A program made the position numbers and the translations under genes. Below the pieces are notes generated by a model. The model was not told the origin of the DNA. It made no database searches and saw only the letters and a list, made by a program, of their open reading frames with translations. This document shows positions 40,498 through 49,538 of a stretch of DNA of 64,000 nt, in pieces. The first letter of the stretch is position 1, and every line of letters starts with the position of its first letter. The DNA is from Mucilaginibacter yixingensis. Its GTDB lineage: Bacteria > Bacteroidota > Bacteroidia > Sphingobacteriales > Sphingobacteriaceae. Location of the stretch: the NCBI RefSeq assembly GCF_041080815.1, contig NZ_CP160205.1:3286001-3350000 (forward strand), in the 5' to 3' direction.

Positions 40498-43485
40498 ATG
40501 AAAAAATTATACGCCTTGAATAAAAGGCCATGGTATTTTATTGCGGTACGAGCGCTTTGTATGCTCCTGCTGTCAATTCAATTCTGTGCAACAGCATTTG
40601 CCCAGGGCCCTCAAACCGTAAAAGGTAACGTGGTAGACGAAAACAACAACCCGCTACCTGGTGTAACGGTAGCCATTAAGGGCACACAAAAAGCTACCAC
40701 CTCAAATATCAACGGACAATATGTTATTAACGCCGATGCCAATGACGTACTGCGCTTTACCTTTGTTGGTTCTACCCCAAAAGAAGAAAACGTTGGTAAT
40801 CGCAAAATCATCAACATAACCTTACGGTCTGACGCCAAAGCGTTGAAAGATGTGGTGGTTATTGGTTACGGTACCTCAAGCAAAAAAGAGGTAACCAGCT
40901 CTATCACCACCGTTAAGGCTGATGACTTTAATACCGGCGTGTTATCAACTCCGGCTGAGTTATTGCAGGGCAAAGTTGCCGGCTTAAACATCTCAAAAAG
41001 CGGCGACCCTAACTCAACCCCGTCAACCGTATTGCGTGGCCCATCTACCATAACCGGCTCAACCGAACCATTTTATGTGATTGACGGTGTACCCGGCGCT
41101 TCTATTGACCTGCTGGCACCTGCCGATATAGAAAGCATCGACGTATTGAAAGATGCCTCTGCATCAGCCATCTATGGTAACAGGGCATCAAACGGCGTAA
41201 TTATGGTAACCACCCGCAAGGCTAAACCAGGCCAAACCCGTTTAAACTATAATGCTTACGCATCTACCGAAGCGGCGTCAAACCAGATCCATGTTTTAAC
41301 CGGTCCGCAACTGCGTCAATACCTGGCCGATAACAAACAAACCCCACTTGTGCCAACTTTGAATGATGATGGTTCTGACACCAACTGGCAAAACCTGGTT
41401 GAGCGCAGAAGCTACTCGCAAAACCAAAATCTTTCGTTCAGTGGCGCATCTCCAACTGCTGATTATGGTGTTACCGCCAACTACATGACCAACAACGGCA
41501 TCATCAAAACCACCTCCATGAGCCGCGTTATTTTGAAAGGCTATGTAAATCAGCGTTTCTTTAATAACCGTTTAAAATTAGGTTTAACGGTTACCAACAG
41601 CCACACCGTTAACAACAACGTACCTGTATCTTCGGTAATATCTGAGTCGGTATTTTATTTACCAACCGTAAGCCCATACAATGCAGACGGCAGCTACAAA
41701 GAGTATTATGACCGTACCGGTAGCGGCAACCGTAACCCGTTATCGTTAATTTACAACAACATTCTTAAAACCGACGACAGAAAAACGCTTTACAACGGTA
41801 TTGCCTCTATAGACATTTTGAAAGGTTTGAAATATACCATCAGCGCTTCGGTACAAGAAGATCAGACCGATGGTTCTACCTATTACAACAGTCAATCGGG
41901 CCTTGCCATAGGCTTGAACGGTCAGGCTCAGAAAACCTCTTACCTGAATACCAACACCATTGTTGAATCATTCTTTAACTATGATCGTGATTTTGGTAAG
42001 CACTCTTTAAAACTGGTAGGTGGTTATTCTTACCAGTACGATAAACTGAATGACGGCTTTGGCGTAAAAACGCAAAACTTTATTGATGACGCACTGACTT
42101 ACAACAATATCTCGTTATCAAACCCGGCTTCGTTATCTCAGATCCAACTGCAAACTCAGAATGTTTCTGCCACCAAGCTGATCTCATTTTACGGTCGTGC
42201 GCAATACAATTACGACAGCAAATACCTGTTCCAGGCTTCGTTACGTAATGATGGTTCGTCGGTATTCGGTACCAACCACAAATGGGGTTACTTCCCATCG
42301 GTATCTGCAGGCTGGAACATCAGCGACGAGGATTTCATGAAGAAGATCCCGGTTATCAACTACCTGAAACTGAGAGCGGGTTACGGTGTAACCGGTAACA
42401 GTGCCGGTATCAATGCTTTCTCTGCTATTGTGATCTACGGTCCGGCTGGTAAGTTTTTATACAACGGTAACATCACTAACACGGTAAGCCCTACTCAGAA
42501 CGACAACCCTAACCTTAAATGGGAATCAACCGGTACATTAAACATCGGGTTGGACTTTGGCATCTTGAAAGATCGTATCAGCGGTACCATTGAGTATTAC
42601 AATAAAAACACTTCCGACTTATTATTTGGCGGTTACTCGGTGTCAACCACTCAATACTTTGTACCTACAATTGCTGCTAACGTAGGTAAAGTGAACAACA
42701 AAGGTGTAGAGTTAACCTTAAACTTTACGCCTGTAAAAACCAGCGCTTTCAACTGGAAAACCTCCATGAACTTTGCGCACAACCACAACGAGGTAGTTTC
42801 ATTATCAAACGATATTTTCCAAACGCCTTATATCAACACTGCTGATATTGGTGGCAAAGGTACCTCTGGTTTAAAAGCACAGCGTATTTTACCGGGCTAT
42901 CCACTGGGCCAGTTCTTCCTGTGGCACTATGCGGGCAAAAATGCTGCCGGCGTAAGCACTTATCAAAAACCTGATGGTTCGGTTATTGCACAACAGCCAT
43001 TAACTACCGATGCCATGCTGAGCGGCAACGCACAACCAAGCCTGATTTACGGCTGGACCAACAGTTTCACTTACAAAAACTTCGATCTGAACTTTGTGAT
43101 TCGCGGTACACTGGGTAACAAAATCTTTAATAACACACTGGCCGCATTGAATGACCCTCAGGACGCTAAAGTGCAGAATATCCCAACCTTTACGCTGGGC
43201 GAGTCATACAACGACGTTAACGCTTACCTGCCTTCAGACCGTTTCCTGGAAAATGGCTCATACCTGCGTTTGGATAACGCTACCCTGGGTTACACCATCA
43301 AACCGCATGACCTGTCTATCAAAGCCATCCGCTTCTACCTTTCAGGCAACAACCTGTTCCTGATTACCAGCTACCGCGGTATCGACCCTGAGATTAACAT
43401 CGGTGGCCAAACCCCGGGTATTGACAGCAACAACTTTTATCCTAAAACCCGCACATTCCTTTGTGGTGTGTCGGCTACTTTTTAA
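40498..43485 (+). CDS. susC: SusC-type TonB-dependent transporter (second of tandem pair)
   Basis: A 995-residue protein with a long basic N-terminus before the signal helix (ALCMLLLSIQFCATAFAQG). Domain order: carboxypeptidase-like (TVKGNVVDENNNPLPGVTVA), LKDVVVIGYGTSSKKEVTSS, plug (TVLRGPSTITGSTEPFYVID, YGNRASNGVIMVTTRK) and barrel. No STN domain. A paralogue of the SusC at 35557; the duplication and the repeat between suggest a tandem duplication followed by divergence of ligand range. The codon choice appears more uniform (many AAC, ACC, GGT), as in highly expressed genes; this is an impression, not a count. Confidence 0.93.
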   Translation: MKKLYALNKRPWYFIAVRALCMLLLSIQFCATAFAQGPQTVKGNVVDENNNPLPGVTVAIKGTQKATTSNINGQYVINADANDVLRFTFVGSTPKEENVGNRKIINITLRSDAKALKDVVVIGYGTSSKKEVTSSITTVKADDFNTGVLSTPAELLQGKVAGLNISKSGDPNSTPSTVLRGPSTITGSTEPFYVIDGVPGASIDLLAPADIESIDVLKDASASAIYGNRASNGVIMVTTRKAKPGQTRLNYNAYASTEAASNQIHVLTGPQLRQYLADNKQTPLVPTLNDDGSDTNWQNLVERRSYSQNQNLSFSGASPTADYGVTANYMTNNGIIKTTSMSRVILKGYVNQRFFNNRLKLGLTVTNSHTVNNNVPVSSVISESVFYLPTVSPYNADGSYKEYYDRTGSGNRNPLSLIYNNILKTDDRKTLYNGIASIDILKGLKYTISASVQEDQTDGSTYYNSQSGLAIGLNGQAQKTSYLNTNTIVESFFNYDRDFGKHSLKLVGGYSYQYDKLNDGFGVKTQNFIDDALTYNNISLSNPASLSQIQLQTQNVSATKLISFYGRAQYNYDSKYLFQASLRNDGSSVFGTNHKWGYFPSVSAGWNISDEDFMKKIPVINYLKLRAGYGVTGNSAGINAFSAIVIYGPAGKFLYNGNITNTVSPTQNDNPNLKWESTGTLNIGLDFGILKDRISGTIEYYNKNTSDLLFGGYSVSTTQYFVPTIAANVGKVNNKGVELTLNFTPVKTSAFNWKTSMNFAHNHNEVVSLSNDIFQTPYINTADIGGKGTSGLKAQRILPGYPLGQFFLWHYAGKNAAGVSTYQKPDGSVIAQQPLTTDAMLSGNAQPSLIYGWTNSFTYKNFDLNFVIRGTLGNKIFNNTLAALNDPQDAKVQNIPTFTLGESYNDVNAYLPSDRFLENGSYLRLDNATLGYTIKPHDLSIKAIRFYLSGNNLFLITSYRGIDPEINIGGQTPGIDSNNFYPKTRTFLCGVSATF

Positions 43486-43509
43486 TCAGAAAGCATAAAA
43501 AATACAGAC

Positions 43510-45102
43510 ATGAAAAAACTAAGTTATATCATTGCTGCTGTGCTGTTTATTGCGGTTAGCTCTTGCAGAAAACTGGACGTGCCGGTACAGTCGCAATACA
43601 CCACGTCAAACTTTCCGGTAACCCAGGCAGATTTTAATGCACTGCTGGGTACCATGTACTCTAACCTGTCATCAACCTGGGGTATTACCTACTGGCGCAC
43701 ACAGGAACTATCTACAGACGAAGCCATTTTACCCGCCCGAGACGGCAACTTTGACGACGGTGGCGTGTACCGCCAGATGCACTACCACAGCTGGACGTTT
43801 GACCACTCTTACCTGATGACCACCTGGGCCTGGGGTTTTGGTACCGGCATTACCAACTGTAACCGTATCATTAACCTTATTGGCCAATCGCCTGCATCAG
43901 CATCAAGCAAAGCTGCTAGCGTGGCCGAAACCAGGGCTATGCGTGCGCTGTACTATTTCTTTATGATGGACTCTTATGGCAACGTGCCAATCTATACCGA
44001 TTTTCCGGTTGCCAGTCCGCCGGCTACACAGCCAAGAGCCAAGGTGTTTGATTTTATTGAAAGCGAGTTAAAAGCCGTTATTCCGCTTTTACCGGCAAAA
44101 AGCAATAGCTCAGCTACTAATACCCTGCAATATGGCCGTGCTAACAAAGAGATGGCTTTTGCCATTCTGCAAAAAATGTATCTGAATGCTCAGGTTTACA
44201 ACAATACCAACCGTTTGAACGACGCGGTGGCTATGGCCGATAGCATCCAGAAAAACCCTAACTACACACTTGACGCCAGCTACCGCAGTATCTTTTTGCC
44301 AAACAACGGTCCGCAGATTAGCGAAACTATTTTTGCTGTGCCGTATGACCAGCAGATCCCGGGCAACCAGTTTACCCGCTTTGGCTTCTTCCCTGCCCTG
44401 CTACCTTATTACACCGGGTTAAACTTTGTATCAGGCAGTATTGCCATGAGCACCACACCAGAGTTTTATGCACGCTTTAACCTGCAGGGCGATGTGCGCA
44501 ACAATACCTGGCTGAACGGTCCGCAGTATATTCCTGACGGTAACGGTGGGTGGACAAACCAGCCTGCCATGTATAATGGTTCGCAAATTGTAATTACCGC
44601 TCCTATCATCCTGGTACCGGGCAAACCGTTTGACGTGGGTAACACAGCTGCTGCCCAGGCTGAAGGCGTACGCTCAATCAAGTACTATCCAGACCCTACT
44701 TATACCCAAACTGCCCGTTTAAATGGTAATGACATGCCGATGTTCCGCCTGGCCGACGTGCTGCTGATGAAAGCCGAAGCCATTTTACGCGGCGCAAATG
44801 CAACAACCGTAAACGGCGTACTACAAACACCAGATTATTTGGTTAACCTGATTCGTAAACGTGCAAATGCACCAACCGTTAGCGGCTTTACACTAGACCA
44901 AATGCTGGATGAACGCGGTCGTGAGTTATCATGGGAAGGCTGGCGCCGTAATGACCTGATCCGTTTCGGACAGTTTGAGAAGGAGTACCCGCTGCCAAAT
45001 GACAACCTGAAAATGAATACCGACCCAACAAGACGCTTGTTCCCGGTACCATCAAACGAGTTGTTGCTGAACCCCAAACTGGTTCAAAACCCTGGTTATT
45101 AA
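43510..45102 (+). CDS. susD: SusD/RagB-type lipoprotein (second of tandem pair)
   Basis: A 530-residue lipoprotein (Cys in IAVSSCRKLDVP), 24 bases behind its SusC. Motifs: TQELSTDEAILPARDGNFDD, MHYHSWTFDH, ETRAMRALYYFFMMDSYGNV, ADVLLMKAEAILRGA, ERGRELSWEGWRRNDLIRFG and the ending FPVPSNELLLNPKLVQNPGY. Paralogue of the SusD at 38535. Confidence 0.94.
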   Translation: MKKLSYIIAAVLFIAVSSCRKLDVPVQSQYTTSNFPVTQADFNALLGTMYSNLSSTWGITYWRTQELSTDEAILPARDGNFDDGGVYRQMHYHSWTFDHSYLMTTWAWGFGTGITNCNRIINLIGQSPASASSKAASVAETRAMRALYYFFMMDSYGNVPIYTDFPVASPPATQPRAKVFDFIESELKAVIPLLPAKSNSSATNTLQYGRANKEMAFAILQKMYLNAQVYNNTNRLNDAVAMADSIQKNPNYTLDASYRSIFLPNNGPQISETIFAVPYDQQIPGNQFTRFGFFPALLPYYTGLNFVSGSIAMSTTPEFYARFNLQGDVRNNTWLNGPQYIPDGNGGWTNQPAMYNGSQIVITAPIILVPGKPFDVGNTAAAQAEGVRSIKYYPDPTYTQTARLNGNDMPMFRLADVLLMKAEAILRGANATTVNGVLQTPDYLVNLIRKRANAPTVSGFTLDQMLDERGRELSWEGWRRNDLIRFGQFEKEYPLPNDNLKMNTDPTRRLFPVPSNELLLNPKLVQNPGY

Positions 45103-45175
45103 TTCAATAATCTCTGTACAAACAATATTTTGCAGAGCGTAAATTTGATATCAACTTTCTTGTGTTTTAATTAGC

Positions 45176-45216
45176 AAACAGTCCGGGGCCTTTTTGATTT
45201 GTGGCTCCGGCTGTTT
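45176..45216 (+). terminator. Hairpin between second susD and the PI-PLC-like gene
   Basis: AAACAG-T-CCGG pairs with CCGG-CTGTTT (one bulged T) around a T-rich loop, followed by ATTT. It may end the susCD transcript or shape the 5' leader of the next gene, whose ATG is 20 bases on. No strong U-tract. Confidence 0.4.
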
Positions 45217-45235
45217 ATTTAAACTTCAAAAAACG

Positions 45236-46303
45236 ATGAAACTACTTTTAAGTGCCTTACTGCTAGCTGCCATGCCAATGCTGCATGCCGATTTGGGTAA
45301 AGACAATACGCCCATTAACCAGATACAGGTTATTGGCTCGCACAACAGCTACAAACGGGCTATTGACCCGGCGCTGTTTAAAATGATGCTGGCTAATAAC
45401 CCAAGAGTTAGCGCGCTGGATTACGAGCACATCCCCTTTGCCGATCAGCTGGATATGGGTTTGCGTAACCTGGAAATAGATGTTTATGCCGATTCTAAAG
45501 GCGGCAAATATGCCCACCCGAAAGGCCTGGATATGGTTCCAAACCAGGCACCTTATGATCCTAACGGTGAAATGAAAGAGCCGGGCTTTAAGATTTTCCA
45601 CGTGGTTGGTTATGATTACCGCAGCAATGCACTTACTTTAAAAAGTGCGCTTAAACAACTGAAAGCATGGTCTGAAGCGCATCCCGGCCATAACCCTATC
45701 TTCATCACTCTTGAAGCTAAAGATGGTGAGGCCCGCTCTAAAGAAGATATTGCACCAGAAATGATGACCGATAAATTATTTGCTGATCTCGATCATGACC
45801 TGCTAACTTACCTGGGCAAACAGCACATTATTACCCCTGACGACGTGCGTGGCAAATACCAAACACTGGAAAGCGCCGTAACACACAGCAACTGGCCAAC
45901 GCTGAAACAAGCCCGCGGCAAGTTCCTTTTCCTGCTGGATGACCATGCCCGCAAACGCGATCTATACATCGCCGGTCACCCGTCATTAAAAGGCCGCGTA
46001 ATGTTTGCCTGTGCTGATCCAGGCACGCCGGAAGCCGGGATGACGATCCGTAATAATCCTAAAGATCCGAGTATTCCTGAACTGGTGAAAAAAGGCTATA
46101 TCATCCGCACCCGTGCCGATGCCGATACCAAAGAAGCCCGTGTTAATGATCGCTCTGGCTTTGTGGCGGCCTGTAACTCAGGCGCACAGATCATCACTAC
46201 GGACTATTATTTGAAAAGCACGCACTTCAAATCAGACTACGTGGTGTTTTTTGAAACCGGCGACAAGTATTTCCGTCCGAATCCGTTGTTTACAGATAAG
46301 TAA
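45236..46303 (+). CDS. Exported PI-PLC-like phosphodiesterase
   Basis: The ATG at 45236 opens a short signal peptide (MKLLLSALLLAAMPMLHA). The mature part resembles calcium-dependent phosphatidylinositol-specific phospholipase C1-like proteins: INQIQVIGSHNSYKRAI (first catalytic His), GLRNLEIDVYADSKGG (acidic metal ligands), FKIFHVVGYDYRSN (second His), IFITLEAKDGE, FLFLLDDHARKRD and a C-terminal AQIITTDYYLK. The protein has 355 residues. It should cleave phosphodiesters such as phosphoinositides or similar lipids outside the cytosol. Placed behind the susCD pairs controlled by ECF/FecR, and with the CehA/McbA-type hydrolase on the far side, it suggests a phosphate-ester scavenging locus. It ends at a strong terminator. 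Confidence 0.87.
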   Translation: MKLLLSALLLAAMPMLHADLGKDNTPINQIQVIGSHNSYKRAIDPALFKMMLANNPRVSALDYEHIPFADQLDMGLRNLEIDVYADSKGGKYAHPKGLDMVPNQAPYDPNGEMKEPGFKIFHVVGYDYRSNALTLKSALKQLKAWSEAHPGHNPIFITLEAKDGEARSKEDIAPEMMTDKLFADLDHDLLTYLGKQHIITPDDVRGKYQTLESAVTHSNWPTLKQARGKFLFLLDDHARKRDLYIAGHPSLKGRVMFACADPGTPEAGMTIRNNPKDPSIPELVKKGYIIRTRADADTKEARVNDRSGFVAACNSGAQIITTDYYLKSTHFKSDYVVFFETGDKYFRPNPLFTDK

Positions 46304-46345
46304 GTAATAGAAAGAGTTTGAGGCAGCCCCAGCCCTCATTACGCA

Positions 46346-46377
46346 AAAAGCCAGCATCTGTTTAGATGCTGGCTTTT
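46346..46377. terminator. Bidirectional intrinsic terminator
   Basis: A perfect 14-bp stem (AAAAGCCAGCATCT, loop GTTT, AGATGCTGGCTTTT) between the convergent PI-PLC-like gene and the acyl-CoA ligase. Confidence 0.88.
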
Positions 46378-46417
46378 GCATTCAAATAGTACTGTGCATC
46401 AGGCTTTATCCTGAATT

Positions 46418-48232
46418 TTAACTAACCAGGTTTGAGCTTTCGTTCACCTCATCAGTATACATACTTTCAATCTGGGCGTTGTATTTTTCTGTAATCACCT
46501 TACGTTTCATCTTTCCGGTCGGCGTAAGTTCGCCGCTGTTTAACGACCACTCGTTGGGGAGCAACTTGATCTTCTTCACTTGCTCAACATGGTTAAACTC
46601 GGGGTTGTATTCATCAATAATAGACTGATACATGGCAATCACCCTTTTATCGTGAATCATCTCATCGTGAGAGCCGCACGCAATCTCGTTTTTCTGGCAC
46701 CAGGGCATTAAATGGGTGTAAGAAGGCACGATAAGCGCGCTGGCAAATTTCTTTCCATCGCCCACAACCATCATTTGCTCAATGAAATAGTTTTCTTTCA
46801 TCCGGTTTTCAATCGGGGTTGGGGCCACATATTTGCCGCCTGATGTTTTAAAAATCTCTTTCTTCCGGTCGGTAATCTTTAAGAAACCGTCTTCGTCCAG
46901 CATACCTACGTCACCGGTATGAAACCAGCCATCCTGCATCACTTCGGCCGTTAGCTCCGGATTTTTATAATAGCCGGCCATAATGTTGGGCCCTTTGCAT
47001 AGTATTTCGCCGTCTTCGGCTATCATTACCTGCACATCGTTGATCAACGGGCCTACGGTTCCAAACTTTCGCTTGCTTTCGGTATAGTGATTAACAGAGA
47101 TAACCGGCGAGGTTTCGGTAAGCCCGTATCCCTCTAAAATAACAATGCCTGCAGCCGTAAAAATCTTTTCCAACCTAACCGAACAGGCCGAACTTCCTAC
47201 CACTATCGCCTTCACATTACCCCCTATCGCGGCCCGCCACTTACTAAAGACCAACTTGTTGGCAATGGTCAGTTTAATATTGTACCACAGGCTTCTGTCG
47301 CCAAGTTCAAACTGATCGGCTACGCTGATGGCCCAGAAGAAGATCTTATGTTTGATACCAGTTAGCTTTCTGCCCTCCGTCATAATTCTCTCAAACACTT
47401 TTTCTAACACCCGGGGTACGGCACTGAATACAGATGGTTTCACCTCCCTTAAATTAGGCCCGATAGTCTCCATACTTTCGGCATAAAAAACAGAAAATCC
47501 TGAGAACAAATAAATGTAGGTGACTACCTTTTCAAAGATGTGATTTAAAGGCAAAAAGCTCAGCACCCGTTTTTCGGTAACAGGTATTTCGTTCAGTACC
47601 GCGCTTGAAGCTTCTACATTGCTTAGTATGTTCTTGTGGGTAAGCATTACACCTTTGGGGTGACCGGTGGTGCCCGATGTATAAATGATGGTGGTTACAT
47701 CATTTTCAGTTACCGCATCGCTGGCGGCTTTGATGTTATGAAGGTCTTGCTCCTGCAGTGGTTTTAGCAATTCGGTCCAGTGCGAGGCGCCTACTATCGC
47801 ATCAAGCGTAAATATAGTTTTGAGCGATGGCACGTGGCCTTGGATCTCGTTTACCTTATCATAAATCTCCTGGTTACTTACAAACACATATTTTACTTCG
47901 GCCTGATTCAAGATCTCTTCCAACTCATGAGCACTGCTGTTGGGATATAGCGGCACCAGCACGGCGCCAATCTGCTGCACGGCCAGATCAATAATCAGCC
48001 ACTCGGGCCGACCGGCGCTAATCAAGGCTATTTTATCCCGCCCCTCGGTTGTACCATCGCCACTGGAAATGCCCATATTTAAAAGAGCGGCCGACAACTG
48101 GTTGACCATACCATGCACCTCCCGTGTGCTATATGCCTTCCATGTTCCGTTAACTTTGGCATTGAGCAAGCCGGACAGCGGGTTTTCTGCCTGCGTTGCC
48201 ATGCAATCGAACAACCTTGTTGCCTTTTCCAT
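46418..48232 (-). CDS. fadD: Long-chain acyl-CoA synthetase (AMP-forming)
   Basis: A 604-residue member of the ANL superfamily. ATP-binding loop TTIIYTSGTTGHPKGVML, then the fatty-acid-ligase segments LSFLPLNHIFEKV, GYGLTETSPVISVN, DGWFHTGDVGMLDEDGFLKI and the hinge DRKKEIFKTSGGKYV. The end has TPTGKMKRKVI with the C-terminal catalytic Lys. It activates fatty acids with CoA for the beta-oxidation enzymes encoded just upstream on the same strand (105-base gap). No signal peptide. It is the last gene of the run. Confidence 0.93.
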   Translation of the reverse strand: MEKATRLFDCMATQAENPLSGLLNAKVNGTWKAYSTREVHGMVNQLSAALLNMGISSGDGTTEGRDKIALISAGRPEWLIIDLAVQQIGAVLVPLYPNSSAHELEEILNQAEVKYVFVSNQEIYDKVNEIQGHVPSLKTIFTLDAIVGASHWTELLKPLQEQDLHNIKAASDAVTENDVTTIIYTSGTTGHPKGVMLTHKNILSNVEASSAVLNEIPVTEKRVLSFLPLNHIFEKVVTYIYLFSGFSVFYAESMETIGPNLREVKPSVFSAVPRVLEKVFERIMTEGRKLTGIKHKIFFWAISVADQFELGDRSLWYNIKLTIANKLVFSKWRAAIGGNVKAIVVGSSACSVRLEKIFTAAGIVILEGYGLTETSPVISVNHYTESKRKFGTVGPLINDVQVMIAEDGEILCKGPNIMAGYYKNPELTAEVMQDGWFHTGDVGMLDEDGFLKITDRKKEIFKTSGGKYVAPTPIENRMKENYFIEQMMVVGDGKKFASALIVPSYTHLMPWCQKNEIACGSHDEMIHDKRVIAMYQSIIDEYNPEFNHVEQVKKIKLLPNEWSLNSGELTPTGKMKRKVITEKYNAQIESMYTDEVNESSNLVS

Positions 48233-48337
48233 GTGTACAATAGTTAATAAGGTAAAAAGTCACAAAACCACGAGAGCCTGAATGCCCGCCTTTTTATTGG
48301 TTACCTGTATCGCCCCTTATGGTTTATATCTATATCA

Positions 48338-49513
48338 TCATAAAAGTTCAAATATGCCTGCTGCACCCTGGCCGGCCCCCACACACATGGTTACCATGCC
48401 ATATTTCTTATTCCGTCTTCTCAGCTCATTAAAAAGCTGTACCGAAAGCTTCGTCCCCGTGCAACCCAGCGGATGGCCCAGCGCAATGGCTCCGCCATTT
48501 ACGTTAACCACATCAGGATCAAGCCCCAAACCTTTAATTACTGCTACAGATTGCGATGCAAAAGCCTCATTAAGCTCTATCAAATCCAGATCCTGCTGGG
48601 TCATCCCCGCCATCTTCAGCACTTTAGGTATAGCAAACAACGGTCCGATCCCCATAATGCGCGGCGGAACGCCTACCACCGCATAGTTTACAAAACGGGC
48701 AATTGGCGTTAGGTTATGTGCTTTCAAAAAACGCTCGCTCACCACCATCACAAAAGCGGCACCATCGCTGGTTTGCGAAGAATTGCCTGCCGTTACTCCC
48801 CCCCTGGCATCAAATACAGGTTTCAGTTTTGACAGCGCATCTAATGATGTATCGGCGCGTGGCCCTTCATCGGTATCTACAATAAATTCTCTTTGTTTCT
48901 TTTTCCCCTGCTCATCCACGTAGGTTTCGGCAACGGTTATCGGTACAATCTCTTGTTTAAATTTCCCTTCCTGTATGGCGCTGACGGCCTTTTGATGCGA
49001 ATGCAAAGCAAACTCATCCTGCTCGTCTCTACTAATCTGATACTCTTTCGCCACGGCCTCTGCCGTTAAACCCATACCCCAGTAATAATCAGGATGGGCT
49101 ATGGCCACATCTGCATTCGGCATAATACGCCAGCCGCCCATGGGCACCAAACTCATGCTCTCTACCCCGCCCGCAATGATACAATCAGCCAATCCGCTAT
49201 GGATCTTGGCAGACGCAATGGCAATTGTCTCCAAACCCGATGAGCAGTAGCGGTTCACGGTCATGCCAGGCACTTTGTCGGTATCCATCGCAATGAGCGA
49301 GATCAGGCGGCCCACGTTTAAGCCTTGTTCTGCTTCCGGGGTGGCGTTGCCTACAATAACGTCGTCAACCTGTTCCTTGTCAACGTTGGGTACATCGGCC
49401 AACAGTTGCTTGATCACGTCCACAGCAAGCTCATCCGGTCGTGTAAACCTGAAGCCTCCACGGGTGGCTTTGCCAACAGCGCTGCGGCGGGCCGCTACTA
49501 TATACGCATTCAT
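48338..49513 (-). CDS. fadA: Acetyl-CoA C-acyltransferase (thiolase)
   Basis: A 391-residue thiolase. The nucleophilic Cys is in TVNRYCSSGLETIAIAS, the His segment in LIELNEAFASQSV, and the C-terminal Cys/His pair in AIALGHPLGCTGTK and GMVTMCVGAGQG. It performs the last step of beta-oxidation, splitting 3-ketoacyl-CoA with CoA. It follows the bifunctional enzyme by 25 bases, in the order fadE-fadN-fadA-fadD. Confidence 0.95.
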   Translation of the reverse strand: MNAYIVAARRSAVGKATRGGFRFTRPDELAVDVIKQLLADVPNVDKEQVDDVIVGNATPEAEQGLNVGRLISLIAMDTDKVPGMTVNRYCSSGLETIAIASAKIHSGLADCIIAGGVESMSLVPMGGWRIMPNADVAIAHPDYYWGMGLTAEAVAKEYQISRDEQDEFALHSHQKAVSAIQEGKFKQEIVPITVAETYVDEQGKKKQREFIVDTDEGPRADTSLDALSKLKPVFDARGGVTAGNSSQTSDGAAFVMVVSERFLKAHNLTPIARFVNYAVVGVPPRIMGIGPLFAIPKVLKMAGMTQQDLDLIELNEAFASQSVAVIKGLGLDPDVVNVNGGAIALGHPLGCTGTKLSVQLFNELRRRNKKYGMVTMCVGAGQGAAGIFELL

Positions 49514-49538
49514 GATATCTGAATTTACTATATAAAAA

